Source: Draconibacterium sediminis
Lineage (GTDB): Bacteria; Bacteroidota; Bacteroidia; Bacteroidales; Prolixibacteraceae
Assembly (NCBI RefSeq): GCF_000949475.1
Contig: NZ_JRHC01000001.1
Coordinates: forward strand, 1,178,001-1,242,000
DNA: 64,000 bases
Direction: 5' to 3'
In this document: piece after piece, positions 20,701-29,142 of the stretch
Layout of the letters: the number at the start of each line of letters is the position of its first letter
How positions within the stretch are numbered: position 1 is the first letter of the stretch
Notes under the pieces: model-generated
What the model saw: the letters and a program-made list of their open reading frames with translations, nothing else
Database searches by the model: none
Told to the model about the DNA's origin: nothing
Program-made: the position numbers and the translations under genes

Positions 20701-22055
20701 ACAAAGATGACGAAGGAAATGACGTTGAGATTGTAGTAAGTCGTTTGGCCGAATTAAAGATTATCGATAAAAACACCAATATTCCACTTTCTACCCACCC
20801 ACTTCCATACGGTTGTAAGCTGTATGTGAAAAACGGTCAGGAAATCCGTAAAGGAACTATGATCTGTGATTGGGACCCATTTAACGGTGTAATTATTACC
20901 GAGTTCGATGGTAAAGTAGAGTTCGAGAACCTGATCGAAGGTATTACTTTCCGCCAGGAATCGGATGAGCAAACAGGTTATAGCGAGCGTGTAATTATCG
21001 AAACAAAAGATAAGACCAAAAACCCAACGTTGAAGATTATGGACGATGCCGGTGAAATGATCCGCTCGTACAACCTTCCGGTTGGAGGTCACATCTCTGT
21101 TGATAACGGACAAGAGGTTAAAGCAGGTAAGATTTTGGTTAAGATTCCTCGTGCTGCCGGTAAAGCAGGCGATATCACAGGGGGTCTGCCACGTGTTACC
21201 GAGTTATTCGAGGCACGTAACCCATCTAACCCTGCGGTTGTTTCTGAGGTTGACGGTGAAGTTTCATTAGGTAAGATCAAACGTGGTAACCGCGAGATCA
21301 TTGTAACCACTAAAAACGGCGATGTGAAGAAGTATCTTGTACCGCTGTCGAAACAGATCCTTGTTCAGGAGAATGACTACATCAGAGCAGGTATACCTTT
21401 ATCTGACGGAGCAACAACTCCTTCTGATATTCTTGCAATTAAAGGGCCGACTGCTGTTCAGGAATACATTTTGAACGAAGTACAGGATGTGTACCGTATG
21501 CAGGGGGTAAAAATTAACGATAAACACTTTGAGATTATCATCCGTCAGATGATGCGTAAAGTAGAAATCGTTGATCCGGGTGATACTCGTTTCCTTGAAA
21601 AGCAAGTGGTTGACAAAAACGAATTCATGTCAGAAAACGACTGGATCTACAACAAAAAAGTTGTAGTTGATCCGGGAGATGCTGAAGGGCTTAAAGCCGG
21701 ACAGATTGTTTCTTCACGTCGTTTGAGAGACGAGAACTCGCAACTCCGAAGAAAAGATAAAAAACTGGTAGAGTCGAGGGATGCAATTCCTGCAACATCA
21801 AGCCAGATTCTTCAGGGTATTACAAAAGCAGCGTTACAAACACGCAGCTGGTTGTCTGCCGCATCGTTCCAGGAAACTACAAAAGTTCTTAACGAAGCCG
21901 CTATCAACGGTAAGATGGATTACCTTGACGGACTGAAAGAGAACGTAATTTGTGGTCACCTGATACCGGCAGGTACCGGATTGAAAGAATACAAAAACCT
22001 TGTTGTTGGTTCTAAATCAGAATACGACAGGTTGGTTGATATGAGACATGATTAA
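17796..22055 (+). CDS. rpoC: DNA-directed RNA polymerase subunit beta'
   Basis: A 1419-residue subunit. The N-terminal zinc ribbon has CHC...CDRC spacing (near residues 66-84), the active-site [12 protein letters not shown] motif binds the catalytic magnesium (near 470), and the second zinc site has C...CAKCYGR near 900. The bridge-helix and trigger-loop region includes [16 protein letters not shown]. It forms the clamp and active site with RpoB. It is followed by the small DUF3467 gene after 18 bases. Confidence 0.98.
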   Translation: MAFKKDNKAKTSFSKVSVSLSSPEEILERSYGEVLKPETINYRTYKPERDGLFCERIFGPVKDYECHCGKYKRIRYKGIVCDRCGVEVTEKKVRRERMGHISLVVPVAHIWYFKSLPNKIGYLLGLPTKKLDTIIYYERYVVIQPGVKHQDGVKELDFLTEEEYLDILDTLPKENQFLDDDDPNKFIAKMGAEALFDILSRLELDDLSFTLRHKANTETSQQRKNEALKRLQVVEAFRASKNLNRPEWMIVRVVPVIPPDLRPLVPLDGGRFATSDLNDLYRRVIIRNNRLKRLIEIKAPEVILRNEKRMLQEAVDSLFDNSRKSNAVKTENNRALKSLSDSLKGKQGRFRQNLLGKRVDYSARSVIVVGPKLRIHECGIPKDMAAELYKPFVIRKLIERGIVKTVKSAKKIVDRKDPVVWEILENVLKGHPVMLNRAPTLHRLSIQAFQPVLIEGKAIQLHPLVCTGFNADFDGDQMAVHLPLGNAAILEAQLLMLASHNLLNPANGAPIQVPSQDMVLGLYYMTKPRKGCRGEGMTFYSAEEVTIAYEEKAIDLHAIIKVKVEDIDENGEYFNHIIETTVGRVLFNEYVPRQAGYVNQILTKKSLRSIITDVFNKSGNAITVKFLDDIKNLGYTMAYRGGLSFNLGDVIIPEDKTEIVANGYQEVEEVINNYNMGFITNNERYNQVIDIWTHANAKLTNSVMKTISTDRQGFNSIYMMLDSGARGSKEQIRQLCGMRGLMAKPQKSGSTGSQIIENPILANFKEGLSVLEYFISTHGARKGLADTALKTADAGYLTRRLVDVAQDVIISEDDCGTLRGLVASDVKNNEEVVASLFERIIGRTTVHDIYHPLNGELIIKSGDEITEEIAKVIEDSPIETVEIRSVLTCESKVGVCAKCYGRNLATGKKVQKGEATGVIAAQSIGEPGTQLTLRTFHVGGIAGNISAQSTVESRYDGYCEIEELRSVPYKDDEGNDVEIVVSRLAELKIIDKNTNIPLSTHPLPYGCKLYVKNGQEIRKGTMICDWDPFNGVIITEFDGKVEFENLIEGITFRQESDEQTGYSERVIIETKDKTKNPTLKIMDDAGEMIRSYNLPVGGHISVDNGQEVKAGKILVKIPRAAGKAGDITGGLPRVTELFEARNPSNPAVVSEVDGEVSLGKIKRGNREIIVTTKNGDVKKYLVPLSKQILVQENDYIRAGIPLSDGATTPSDILAIKGPTAVQEYILNEVQDVYRMQGVKINDKHFEIIIRQMMRKVEIVDPGDTRFLEKQVVDKNEFMSENDWIYNKKVVVDPGDAEGLKAGQIVSSRRLRDENSQLRRKDKKLVESRDAIPATSSQILQGITKAALQTRSWLSAASFQETTKVLNEAAINGKMDYLDGLKENVICGHLIPAGTGLKEYKNLVVGSKSEYDRLVDMRHD

Positions 22056-22073
22056 TAGCTAAAAAGGATTACC

Positions 22074-22400
22074 ATGGAAGATAAAAAGCATAAATCGCAA
22101 CAAATAAACATTGAATTGAACGAAGAAGTAGCTCAGGGAACCTATTCGAACCTTGCTGTTATTACTCACTCAACTTCTGAATTTGTAGTTGATTTTGTAC
22201 GGATTATGCCAGGTATTCCAAAAGCGAATGTAAAGTCTCGTATTATTCTTACACCGGAACATGCCAAACGTTTATTAATGGCTTTGCAGGACAATATTGC
22301 AAAATTTGAAGCTCAGCATGGCCCCATTAAAAACGTTACGCCGGGTTCCGATCCGAATTTGCCACCGATGAATTTTGGTGGACCTACAGCTCAGGCTTAG
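22074..22400 (+). CDS. DUF3467-family small protein
   Basis: A 108-residue protein with the DUF3467 pattern (INIELNEEVAQGTYSNLAVITHS, FVRIMPGIPKANVKSRIILTPEHAKRLLMAL) and a low-complexity Pro/Gly tail. It lacks a signal peptide. It sits directly behind rpoC and is probably cotranscribed with it, a conserved position in Bacteroidota; its function is not known. An intrinsic terminator follows. Confidence 0.9.
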   Translation: MEDKKHKSQQINIELNEEVAQGTYSNLAVITHSTSEFVVDFVRIMPGIPKANVKSRIILTPEHAKRLLMALQDNIAKFEAQHGPIKNVTPGSDPNLPPMNFGGPTAQA

Positions 22401-22419
22401 TAATTTACAAGCATAATAT

Positions 22420-22455
22420 TTAAAGAGGAATCATTAGTGGTTCCTCTTTTTTTGT
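22420..22455 (+). terminator. Intrinsic terminator of the rpoBC-DUF3467 unit
   Basis: Stem AAAGAGGAATC (22422-22432) with GGTTCCTCTTT (22439-22449), one T-G wobble, loop ATTAGT, followed by a T-run to 22454. Confidence 0.85.
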
Positions 22456-23053
22456 ATTATAACTGGTTAATGTCGATGAAATAAATTCGGGCTTGGGCGA
22501 CATTCTTGAAACTCATCAGAAAAACAAATTGAGGTTTGCCTGGGCATAAAAAAACCGGCCCGTAATTAACGAACCGGTTCTCTGAATTAATTTGGTTAGA
22601 TTTGGTTTGAAATCCGCCGATGAAGGTAATAAAATTATCCAAATGCAACAATCCGTAAATTATACAATTTGGTATGAACGATGTTGTTGTTCCTTAATCA
22701 TTTGAAAACGGCGTTTTGTGCTTAACTTGAAGCTCTCAATGTTTGACTTAAAGTTTCTTCTGGATGAAAAGTAACAAAACACCGGAAGAAAATGGAGGTT
22801 TATTCAAATCACATAGCGAGACCTTTTCTACTAAAAATGGCTGGTTGAAACGCCTGAAAACAGTCATAATTCGCCTATTTTTAATTAAAATGGTTTTAAA
22901 TTAAATGTCACTTTCCCTCCTCAGAATTTTGGAATATTAAAGGCGATTGTTTTAAAGCATTGTCAGTATTGCGTTTGGACGGGTGTGTAAGTGCTGAATG
23001 CCTTGACAGCTCTGCTATTTAACAAACATTAAAGGTCTGTGAGTCCTAATCTC
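22456..23053. other. Gene-poor spacer between rpoBC unit and etf operon
   Basis: Roughly 600 bases with no convincing ORF. It holds a minus-strand terminator (22548-22579) and AT-rich sequence. No TAnnTTTG promoter on the minus strand with a proper -33 partner was found that could explain the orphan terminator. A small RNA is possible but unproven. Confidence 0.5.
22548..22579 (-). terminator. Orphan minus-strand intrinsic terminator
   Basis: On the minus strand AACCGG (22579-22574) pairs with CCGGTT (22558-22553), with an inner CGT/ACG pairing, followed by seven T residues (22554-22548). No minus-strand gene long enough to name lies upstream of it, up to the etfB start. Confidence 0.6.
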
Positions 23054-23085
23054 TTTGGTTAGTTTTGTACCGATTTTTATATTTG
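23054..23085 (+). promoter_or_regulatory. Bacteroidota-type promoter of the etfBA-acd operon
   Basis: TTTG at 23054-23057, spacer of 20 bases, TATATTTG at 23078-23085: a full match to the consensus. The start would be near 23092, leaving a leader of about 87 bases before etfB. Confidence 0.8.
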
Positions 23086-23178
23086 TTAGCTTTCAAATTG
23101 AAGGAGTGGTTAAATTGCTCCGGCAATAGATCGAAAAAATAAAGAAATTATATATCAATCAATAAAAAATCTTACTGA

Positions 23179-24054
23179 ATGAAGGCTTATAACATTATTG
23201 TTTTGGCGAAGCAGGTTCCCGACACACGAAATGTGGGGAAAGATGCGATGAAGGCTGACGGGACGATAAACAGGGCTGTGCTTCCTGCCATCTTTAATCC
23301 CGAGGATTTGAACGCCCTCGAACAAGCACTACGCATTAAAGATCAATTTCCTGAATCAAAAATCAATATTCTAACCATGGGGCCGGGTAGGGCTGCCGAC
23401 ATTATTCGCGAAGGTTTATATCGCGGTGCCGACGGTGGTATTCTGCTAACCGACCGTGCTTTTGCCGGTTCGGATACTTTGGCAACATCGTATGCCATTG
23501 GACAGGCGTTGAAAAAAATGGGTAAAATTGATATGATCATCGCAGGTCGTCAGGCTATCGATGGTGATACTGCCCAGGTTGGCCCTCAGGTGGCCGAAAA
23601 GCTCGGTATGTTGCAAATAACATACGTTGAAGAGGTGCTGGAGGTAACAGACAAAACGGTTACCGTAAAACGCCGTTTAGAGAATGGTGTGGAAACAGCA
23701 AAATGTCCGATGCCTTTGGTGATGACAGTTAACGGATCAGCTCCTGATTGCCGCGCACGTAATGCCAAACGAATCATGAAATTCAAAAAGGCACGTACAG
23801 TTACCGAACTTCAAAAGGAAAATGAAGACTATACTGCATTGTACAACGAACACCCCGACCTGATGATTCAGGAATGGACCGTTAACGACATTGAAACCGA
23901 TGCATCGCAGCTTGGTCTTACCGGCTCGCCAACCAAAGTTAAAACGGTTGAGAATGTTGTTCTTCAGGCTAAAGATTCGAAAATAATTTCGGCAGCCGAC
24001 GACGAAATTGAAGCCATGATGGTTGAGTTAATTAAGAGTCACACAATCGGCTAA
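23179..24054 (+). CDS. etfB: Electron transfer flavoprotein subunit beta
   Basis: A 291-residue EtfB with an adenine-nucleotide-binding Rossmann-like fold (NIIVLAKQVPDTRNVGKDAMKADG at the N-terminus; IIAGRQAIDGDTAQVGPQVAE near residues 120-141). It carries electrons from acyl-CoA dehydrogenase with EtfA. The operon order etfB-etfA-acyl-CoA dehydrogenase and tight spacing point to fatty acid or amino acid-derived acyl-CoA oxidation, or the reverse reduction in anaerobes. Confidence 0.95.
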   Translation: MKAYNIIVLAKQVPDTRNVGKDAMKADGTINRAVLPAIFNPEDLNALEQALRIKDQFPESKINILTMGPGRAADIIREGLYRGADGGILLTDRAFAGSDTLATSYAIGQALKKMGKIDMIIAGRQAIDGDTAQVGPQVAEKLGMLQITYVEEVLEVTDKTVTVKRRLENGVETAKCPMPLVMTVNGSAPDCRARNAKRIMKFKKARTVTELQKENEDYTALYNEHPDLMIQEWTVNDIETDASQLGLTGSPTKVKTVENVVLQAKDSKIISAADDEIEAMMVELIKSHTIG

Positions 24055-24087
24055 GGCCATTAAATGAATAGTTAAAAATTTGAAGAA

Positions 24088-25107
24088 ATGAGCAGCGTAT
24101 TTGTTTATTGCGAAATTGAAGATGGCCAGGTAGCTGATGTTAGTCAGGAACTGCTAACCAAGGGACGTACCCTGGCAAATGAATTAAAATGTAAACTGGA
24201 AGCCATTGCTATCGGGAGCAAACTCGATAAAGTTGGCGATCAGATAATTCCTTACGGTGTAGATACACTTTACATTGCAGACGATGAGCGTTTGTTCCCC
24301 TACCAGACTTTGCCGCACACATCAATTGTGGTGAACCTGTTTAAAGAGCAAAAGCCTCAGATCGCTTTGATGGGAGCTTCGTCGATTGGTCGTGATTTAG
24401 GACCACGCGTTTCGTCGGCATTGCACAGTGGTTTAACTGCCGACTGTACCAGCCTTGTAATTGGCGATCATTACGATAAAAAACAAGACAAGAATTACGA
24501 AAACCTTCTTTACCAGATTCGTCCGGCATTTGGAGGAAACATCATTGCAACCATTATCAACCCCGATTGCCGTCCGCAAATGGCAACCGTGCGCGAGGGT
24601 GTAATGAAAAAAGAAATTCTTGATCCGAAATACAAAGGAAAAGTTGTAAAACTTGATGTAGCTAAATATGTAAGCGACGAAGATTTCGTAGTTGAGATTA
24701 TCGAGCGCCACATGGAAAAAAGCAAGGTGAACGTTAAAGGTGCACCTATTGTTGTTGCCGGTGGTTACGGTGTAGGATCGAAAGAGAACTTCAAGTTGTT
24801 ATACGATTTGGCAGAAGTGCTGGGTGGCGAAGTTGGTGCTTCGCGTGCTGCGGTCGACTCTGGTTTGGCAGGTCACGAGCGTCAGATTGGGCAAACAGGT
24901 ATTACCGTTCGTCCGAAACTGTACATAGCCTGCGGTATCTCGGGGCAAATTCAGCACCGTGCCGGAATGGAAGAATCGGCACAGATCATTGCGATCAATA
25001 CCGATCCTGAAGCTCCGATTAATTCAATAGCCGACTATGTAATTACCGGAGATGTGGCAGAGGTCATTCCTAAAATGATCAAGTATTATAAAAAGAACAG
25101 CAAATAG
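24088..25107 (+). CDS. etfA: Electron transfer flavoprotein subunit alpha
   Basis: A 339-residue EtfA. The N-terminal domain resembles EtfB; the C-terminal FAD-binding domain shows GGYGVGSKENFKLLYDLAEVLGGEVGASRAAVDSG and the flavin motif ERQIGQTGITVRPKLYIACGISGQIQH. It forms a heterodimer with EtfB. Start at 24088 lies 33 bases after etfB; a purine-rich site (TTTGAAGAA) precedes the ATG. Confidence 0.95.
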   Translation: MSSVFVYCEIEDGQVADVSQELLTKGRTLANELKCKLEAIAIGSKLDKVGDQIIPYGVDTLYIADDERLFPYQTLPHTSIVVNLFKEQKPQIALMGASSIGRDLGPRVSSALHSGLTADCTSLVIGDHYDKKQDKNYENLLYQIRPAFGGNIIATIINPDCRPQMATVREGVMKKEILDPKYKGKVVKLDVAKYVSDEDFVVEIIERHMEKSKVNVKGAPIVVAGGYGVGSKENFKLLYDLAEVLGGEVGASRAAVDSGLAGHERQIGQTGITVRPKLYIACGISGQIQHRAGMEESAQIIAINTDPEAPINSIADYVITGDVAEVIPKMIKYYKKNSK

Positions 25108-25128
25108 TCACGACTTAAAATTGAAAAA

Positions 25129-26838
25129 ATGGCAAATTATTATACAGATAACAGCGAGTTAAAATTTCACCTGAATCACCCTTTAATGAAAGAGATCGTT
25201 CGTTTGAAAGAACGTGAATATACTTTCAAGGATGAATTTGATTTTGCTCCACTGGATTACGAAGATGCAATTGACAGTTACGATCGTGTGCTGGAGGTTG
25301 TTGGCGAAATTTGCGGAAACATTGTTTCTGAAAATGCAGAAAGTATTGATGCTGAAGGGCCGGAAGTAATCGACGGACACGTAAAATATGCCCGCGGAAC
25401 CGAGGAGAACATTAAAGCATTAAACCAGGCCGGTTTGATGGGAATGTCGTTGCCTTACAAATACGAAGGTTTGAACTTCCCGATTGTGCCTTATATTATG
25501 GCTGCCGATATTGTATCGCGCGCCGATGCCGGTTTTGTAAACATTTGGGGTTTGCAGGATTGTGCCGAAACCATTAACGAATTTGCTTCGGAAGAGCAAA
25601 AAGAAAAATATCTTCCACGTGTTTGCAATGGCGACACTATGGCAATGGACCTAACCGAGCCGGATGCAGGTTCCGACCTTCAGGCGGTGCAGTTAAAAGC
25701 TACCTGGAACGAGGAGAAACAAGTTTGGTTGCTGAATGGTGTGAAACGTTTCATCACCAACGGCGACGGCGATATTTCGCTTGTTTTGGCCCGCTCGGAA
25801 GCCGGAACATCTGACGGTCGTGGTTTGTCGATGTATATTTACGACAAACAATCGGGCGGAGTAACCGTCCGTCGTATCGAGCACAAAATGGGTATTATTG
25901 GTTCGCCAACCTGCGAGCTGGTATTCAAAGATGCTCCGGCCGAATTGGTTGGATCGCGTAAAATGGGACTAATTAAATACGTTATGGCATTGATGAACGG
26001 TGCCCGTTTGGGTATTGCAGCGCAGTCGGTAGGTGTTTGCGAAGCAGCTTACCGCGAAGCTTTGGAATACGCCAAAGAACGTATGCAGTTCGGTAAAGCG
26101 ATCATCAAATTCCCGGCTGTTTACGAAATGCTTTCGCTGATGAAAGCCAAACTGGATGCATCGCGTACTTTACTTTACGAAACTTCGCGTTTTGTTGATA
26201 TGTACAAAACTTACATGCACATTGCCGAAGAGCGTAAACTGGAGAAAGAAGAGCGCGACGAAATGAAAAAATACCAGCGTTTGGCCGATATCTTTACTCC
26301 GCTTGTAAAAGGTATGGCGAGCGAATACAGTAACCAGCTGGCTTACGATGCAGTTCAGATCCATGGTGGATCGGGTTTTATGAAAGACTACCCGGTTGAA
26401 CGGATTTACCGCGATGCGCGTATTACTTCAATTTACGAAGGAACTACACAGCTGCAGGTTGTGGCTGCCATCCGTGGTGTAACTACCGGCGGTTACCTGA
26501 ACCAGATTCGTGCATACGAAGCTGAAAAAGTTTCGCCAACATTAGAGCACCTGAAACGTACGCTTATTATTCTTACTGCCGATTACGAAGAAGCGGTTAA
26601 GAAAGTGACAGCTGCCGGCGACAACGAGTTTGTTGATTTCCACGCACGTCGTTTGGTTGAAATGGCAGGCCACATTATTATGAGCTACCTGTTGTTGCTG
26701 GATACCAACCGCGAGGCTTCATTCCTGAAATCGACGAAAAACTATATCGCCTTTGCAAAAGCTCAGGTGAAAGCACACGCCGAGTTTATCCGTGCGTCGG
26801 AATTAAGCGACGTAGGTGATTACAAATTTGAAATGTAA
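25129..26838 (+). CDS. Acyl-CoA dehydrogenase
   Basis: A 569-residue flavoenzyme of the acyl-CoA dehydrogenase superfamily in the longer ACAD form. N-terminal helical domain, middle beta domain (MAMDLTEPDAGSDLQAV near 170), and C-terminal helical domain with the flavin/substrate signature DAVQIHGGSGFMKDYPVERIYRDARITSIYEGTTQLQ. It oxidises acyl-CoA at C2-C3 and passes electrons to the EtfAB pair encoded just upstream. The C-terminal extension of about 100 residues is a known variant. Substrate chain length cannot be inferred. Confidence 0.93.
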   Translation: MANYYTDNSELKFHLNHPLMKEIVRLKEREYTFKDEFDFAPLDYEDAIDSYDRVLEVVGEICGNIVSENAESIDAEGPEVIDGHVKYARGTEENIKALNQAGLMGMSLPYKYEGLNFPIVPYIMAADIVSRADAGFVNIWGLQDCAETINEFASEEQKEKYLPRVCNGDTMAMDLTEPDAGSDLQAVQLKATWNEEKQVWLLNGVKRFITNGDGDISLVLARSEAGTSDGRGLSMYIYDKQSGGVTVRRIEHKMGIIGSPTCELVFKDAPAELVGSRKMGLIKYVMALMNGARLGIAAQSVGVCEAAYREALEYAKERMQFGKAIIKFPAVYEMLSLMKAKLDASRTLLYETSRFVDMYKTYMHIAEERKLEKEERDEMKKYQRLADIFTPLVKGMASEYSNQLAYDAVQIHGGSGFMKDYPVERIYRDARITSIYEGTTQLQVVAAIRGVTTGGYLNQIRAYEAEKVSPTLEHLKRTLIILTADYEEAVKKVTAAGDNEFVDFHARRLVEMAGHIIMSYLLLLDTNREASFLKSTKNYIAFAKAQVKAHAEFIRASELSDVGDYKFEM

Positions 26839-26881
26839 TAAAAGCTTCGAGCCGTAAGCTCATCGCTTTTAGCAAAATAGT

Positions 26882-26920
26882 AAAGCCACTTTCTGTCAGT
26901 TGACAGAGGGTGGCTTTTTG
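26882..26920 (+). terminator. Intrinsic terminator of the etf operon
   Basis: A 16-bp stem (26882-26897 with 26902-26917, two T-G wobbles) with an AGTT loop, followed by TTG TTTT. Confidence 0.85.
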
Positions 26921-26961
26921 TTTTGGGAGTCTCCATCTTTTTATGAGTATTGCAGTATGAA

Positions 26962-27077
26962 TTTCGTCCGGAAGAACCACTTGGCTTCGATCGGCTTACT
27001 TCGCCGGACGATTTCTCTTCGGTTGTTTAACCCCGGCGCTATGCACCGGGTTATTCACATTCGCCGCTTTCAGCGCC
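26962..27077. repeat. REP-like repeat, partial copy of a dispersed element
   Basis: This stretch shares an ordered set of words with 37340-37453: TTTCGTCCGG, CTTCGCCGGACGA, CTTCGG, CCCCGGCGCTA-GCACCGGG and a TTCGCC-CTTT tail. It lacks the right inverted half present in the second copy. It lies in the spacer after the etf operon. Confidence 0.65.
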
Positions 27078-27546
27078 ACAAAGCTTATTAAAACGATAGC
27101 ACAAGGAATTGGTCTTTACCTATAAATCGTTTCAACATCCCGAAGGGATGAAATATTAATAACCGCGGGTGAAACCCGGGGTAGATGTGAAGATATATCA
27201 AAGGCGCAACCGGTAAGTTCTTTGAAATGCAATGATGGCTTGCGCCGTAATTCTCTGACGTCGGTGAAATAATCCCCACCAGATATTTCATGTGATCCAG
27301 TTTTCCCTTTGTAAGGGAACCTTGCCTACTGGAAGGCAGTAATGTCGACAGACAAAAGGGTAGGGCCACTTTCAAACCCTGTTTGTTTTGGGAGTACTCC
27401 CAAAGCAAGAAACATGCGTTGGTGGAGCTTTGGGAGTACTCCCAAAAGAGCCGCAAAACAAAAGTCGAACAAGCCACATTCGTTATTTGTTAAAGAAGAC
27501 AAGCGTAACGACCTAAGGATATACGCGTTATAAAACAAATAATTCA
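27078..27546. other. Repeat-rich spacer before the amidase gene
   Basis: No real gene is supported here; short ORFs on both strands overlap repeats. It contains CATCCCGAAGGGATG (palindromic), GCGGGTGAAACCCG, an inverted pair GGCGCAA (27203-27209)/TTGCGCC (27240-27246), and the doubled palindrome at 27386-27447. Confidence 0.6.
27386..27447. repeat. Two identical 18-bp palindromes in inverted-repeat arrangement
   Basis: The 18-mer TTTGGGAGTACTCCCAAA occurs at 27387-27404 and 27429-27446, centres 42 bp apart. The flanking bases make a perfect 21-bp inverted repeat (27386-27406 with 27427-27447). Its position 100 bp before the amidase gene allows an operator role; a repeat-element origin is equally possible. 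Confidence 0.8.
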
Positions 27547-28977
27547 ATGCCGGGAAAAATGAGAATTCAACAAACTATAATTGCGCTGTTTGTTACTTCT
27601 TTGTTTTTATTTCTGCCGCAACACAGGGGCGTTCTGGCATCTTCAACCTTTAAATTGCAAAAAGGGAAAACCCTGATTTACGGGCACAACCTCAACGAAG
27701 GCGATATCGGTGTGCCGGGTCTGGTGTTCATTAACAAACGCGGAATGTTTAAAACAGGCCGAACATGGAGCGAGATCATTACACGAGGGCGGATAAATCC
27801 TTCTTCGCACACCTGGATTTCGCGCTACGGATCGGTTACTTTCAATAATTTCGGGAAAGATTTCCCCGATGGCGGAATGAACGAAGCGGGTTTGTTTATT
27901 TGGGAGATGAACGAAGAGGCCGATTATCCGAAAAACGATAGCCTGCCCAAACTGAACCAAATGAACTGGATGCAGTATATTCTCGATAACTATTCAACTA
28001 CTGAAGAGGCTATTCGTTGTGCCTCGGAATTTGAGATCGATGGCTGGGCCTGTCATTTTTTTGTTGGCGATGCCGAGGGAAATACGGCAGCAATTGCCTT
28101 TATAAATGGCGAAGTGGTAGTGCACACCGGAGATGAAATGCCTGTTCCGGCACTTTTTAATTCTCCGTATGATCGTGAGCTGGAGTTGTCTAAATATTTC
28201 CGTGGTTTTGGTGGCGAATACCAGCCCGACGAAACGGATCCGAATGTGCCCCGTTTTGTGCGTACAGCGGTGATGATCGATAACTACCAAAAAGAAGATG
28301 ACCCCATTGACTATGGTTTTTACATGCTTAAAACCTTGCGGGTTTTCAACGATCCTGAGTGGTCGATCCTGTTCGATGCCCAAAATCGAACGGTTCATTT
28401 TCGCACCCGTATCAATCCCGAAAGAAAGACCCTGGTAATGGATGAAATTGATTTTAGTAATAACGAACCGGCGCTGGTATTGAATATGGCCACCGCTTTT
28501 AGTGGCAATATTCTGTCGGTGTTTAAGCCCTATTCCAAAAGCATCATGCAGCATTTTATCCGGTTTGAGTTATTGCCCGTACTGCCCAAGGATTTTTATA
28601 CCCATGGCGACTTATCCGCCAGGCAGTTTACTGATCGGATTGTTAATCATACCGATTCTTACACCGACAGTACGAATCACTTTTTTAAGGGCACCTGGGA
28701 AAGCAGTCGAACAGAAGATGAAGATGAACCGCACTTTTTAATAAACTTTGACGTGGAAGGCAATGCCGTTACCGCTGTTATTTCCCCGGATTCCGGGGAT
28801 GCGCCATATAATGTCGATAATCTCAGAATGTCAGGACATCAATTCTGTTTTACCTTTCAAACAAAATCGGGTAAAATACTGGAAGTTAAAGGCACTATTC
28901 GCGATAATGAAATGCTTGTTAATCTTCAGGGAATTGAAGATTCCTACGGAGATTACACCTTAAAAAGAACGCATTGA
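27547..28977 (+). CDS. Secreted Ntn-type linear amide C-N hydrolase (choloylglycine hydrolase/penicillin acylase-like) with Ser at the nucleophile position
   Basis: A 476-residue protein with a signal peptide (about 1-31) and a choloylglycine hydrolase-like domain (about 32-320): STFKL...LIYGHNLNEGD aligns with the family's CTTF...FGRNLD start, and GMNEAGL with its GMNEKGL motif. The family cleaves amides such as bile salts, penicillin V or acyl-homoserine lactones using an N-terminal Cys. Here that position reads Ser32 right after the likely cleavage site (LA-SS). Either serine acts as nucleophile or the protein is inactive. A C-terminal beta-rich domain (about 375-476) is extra. A second ATG at 27559 with GGGAAAA upstream is an alternative start. 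The substrate is unknown. Confidence 0.75.
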   Translation: MPGKMRIQQTIIALFVTSLFLFLPQHRGVLASSTFKLQKGKTLIYGHNLNEGDIGVPGLVFINKRGMFKTGRTWSEIITRGRINPSSHTWISRYGSVTFNNFGKDFPDGGMNEAGLFIWEMNEEADYPKNDSLPKLNQMNWMQYILDNYSTTEEAIRCASEFEIDGWACHFFVGDAEGNTAAIAFINGEVVVHTGDEMPVPALFNSPYDRELELSKYFRGFGGEYQPDETDPNVPRFVRTAVMIDNYQKEDDPIDYGFYMLKTLRVFNDPEWSILFDAQNRTVHFRTRINPERKTLVMDEIDFSNNEPALVLNMATAFSGNILSVFKPYSKSIMQHFIRFELLPVLPKDFYTHGDLSARQFTDRIVNHTDSYTDSTNHFFKGTWESSRTEDEDEPHFLINFDVEGNAVTAVISPDSGDAPYNVDNLRMSGHQFCFTFQTKSGKILEVKGTIRDNEMLVNLQGIEDSYGDYTLKRTH

Positions 28978-29142
28978 CACATTGTAGGATAATATTTTCC
29001 TTATTCTTTGCGATTATATTACATACGTTCGAAATTGTTTTGCGGCAAAATATTGCATTAGGCAATTGTTTTTCAATGTGTTGTAAAAGTTGTATATTTA
29101 GGTGATTGTGATACGTTCGAAAACCAAAATGAATTGAGCCTT

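Noticed and set aside
27088-27477. 129-codon minus ORF in the repeat-rich spacer
   Set aside because: It spans REP-like repeats and a palindrome; no domain or conserved pattern.
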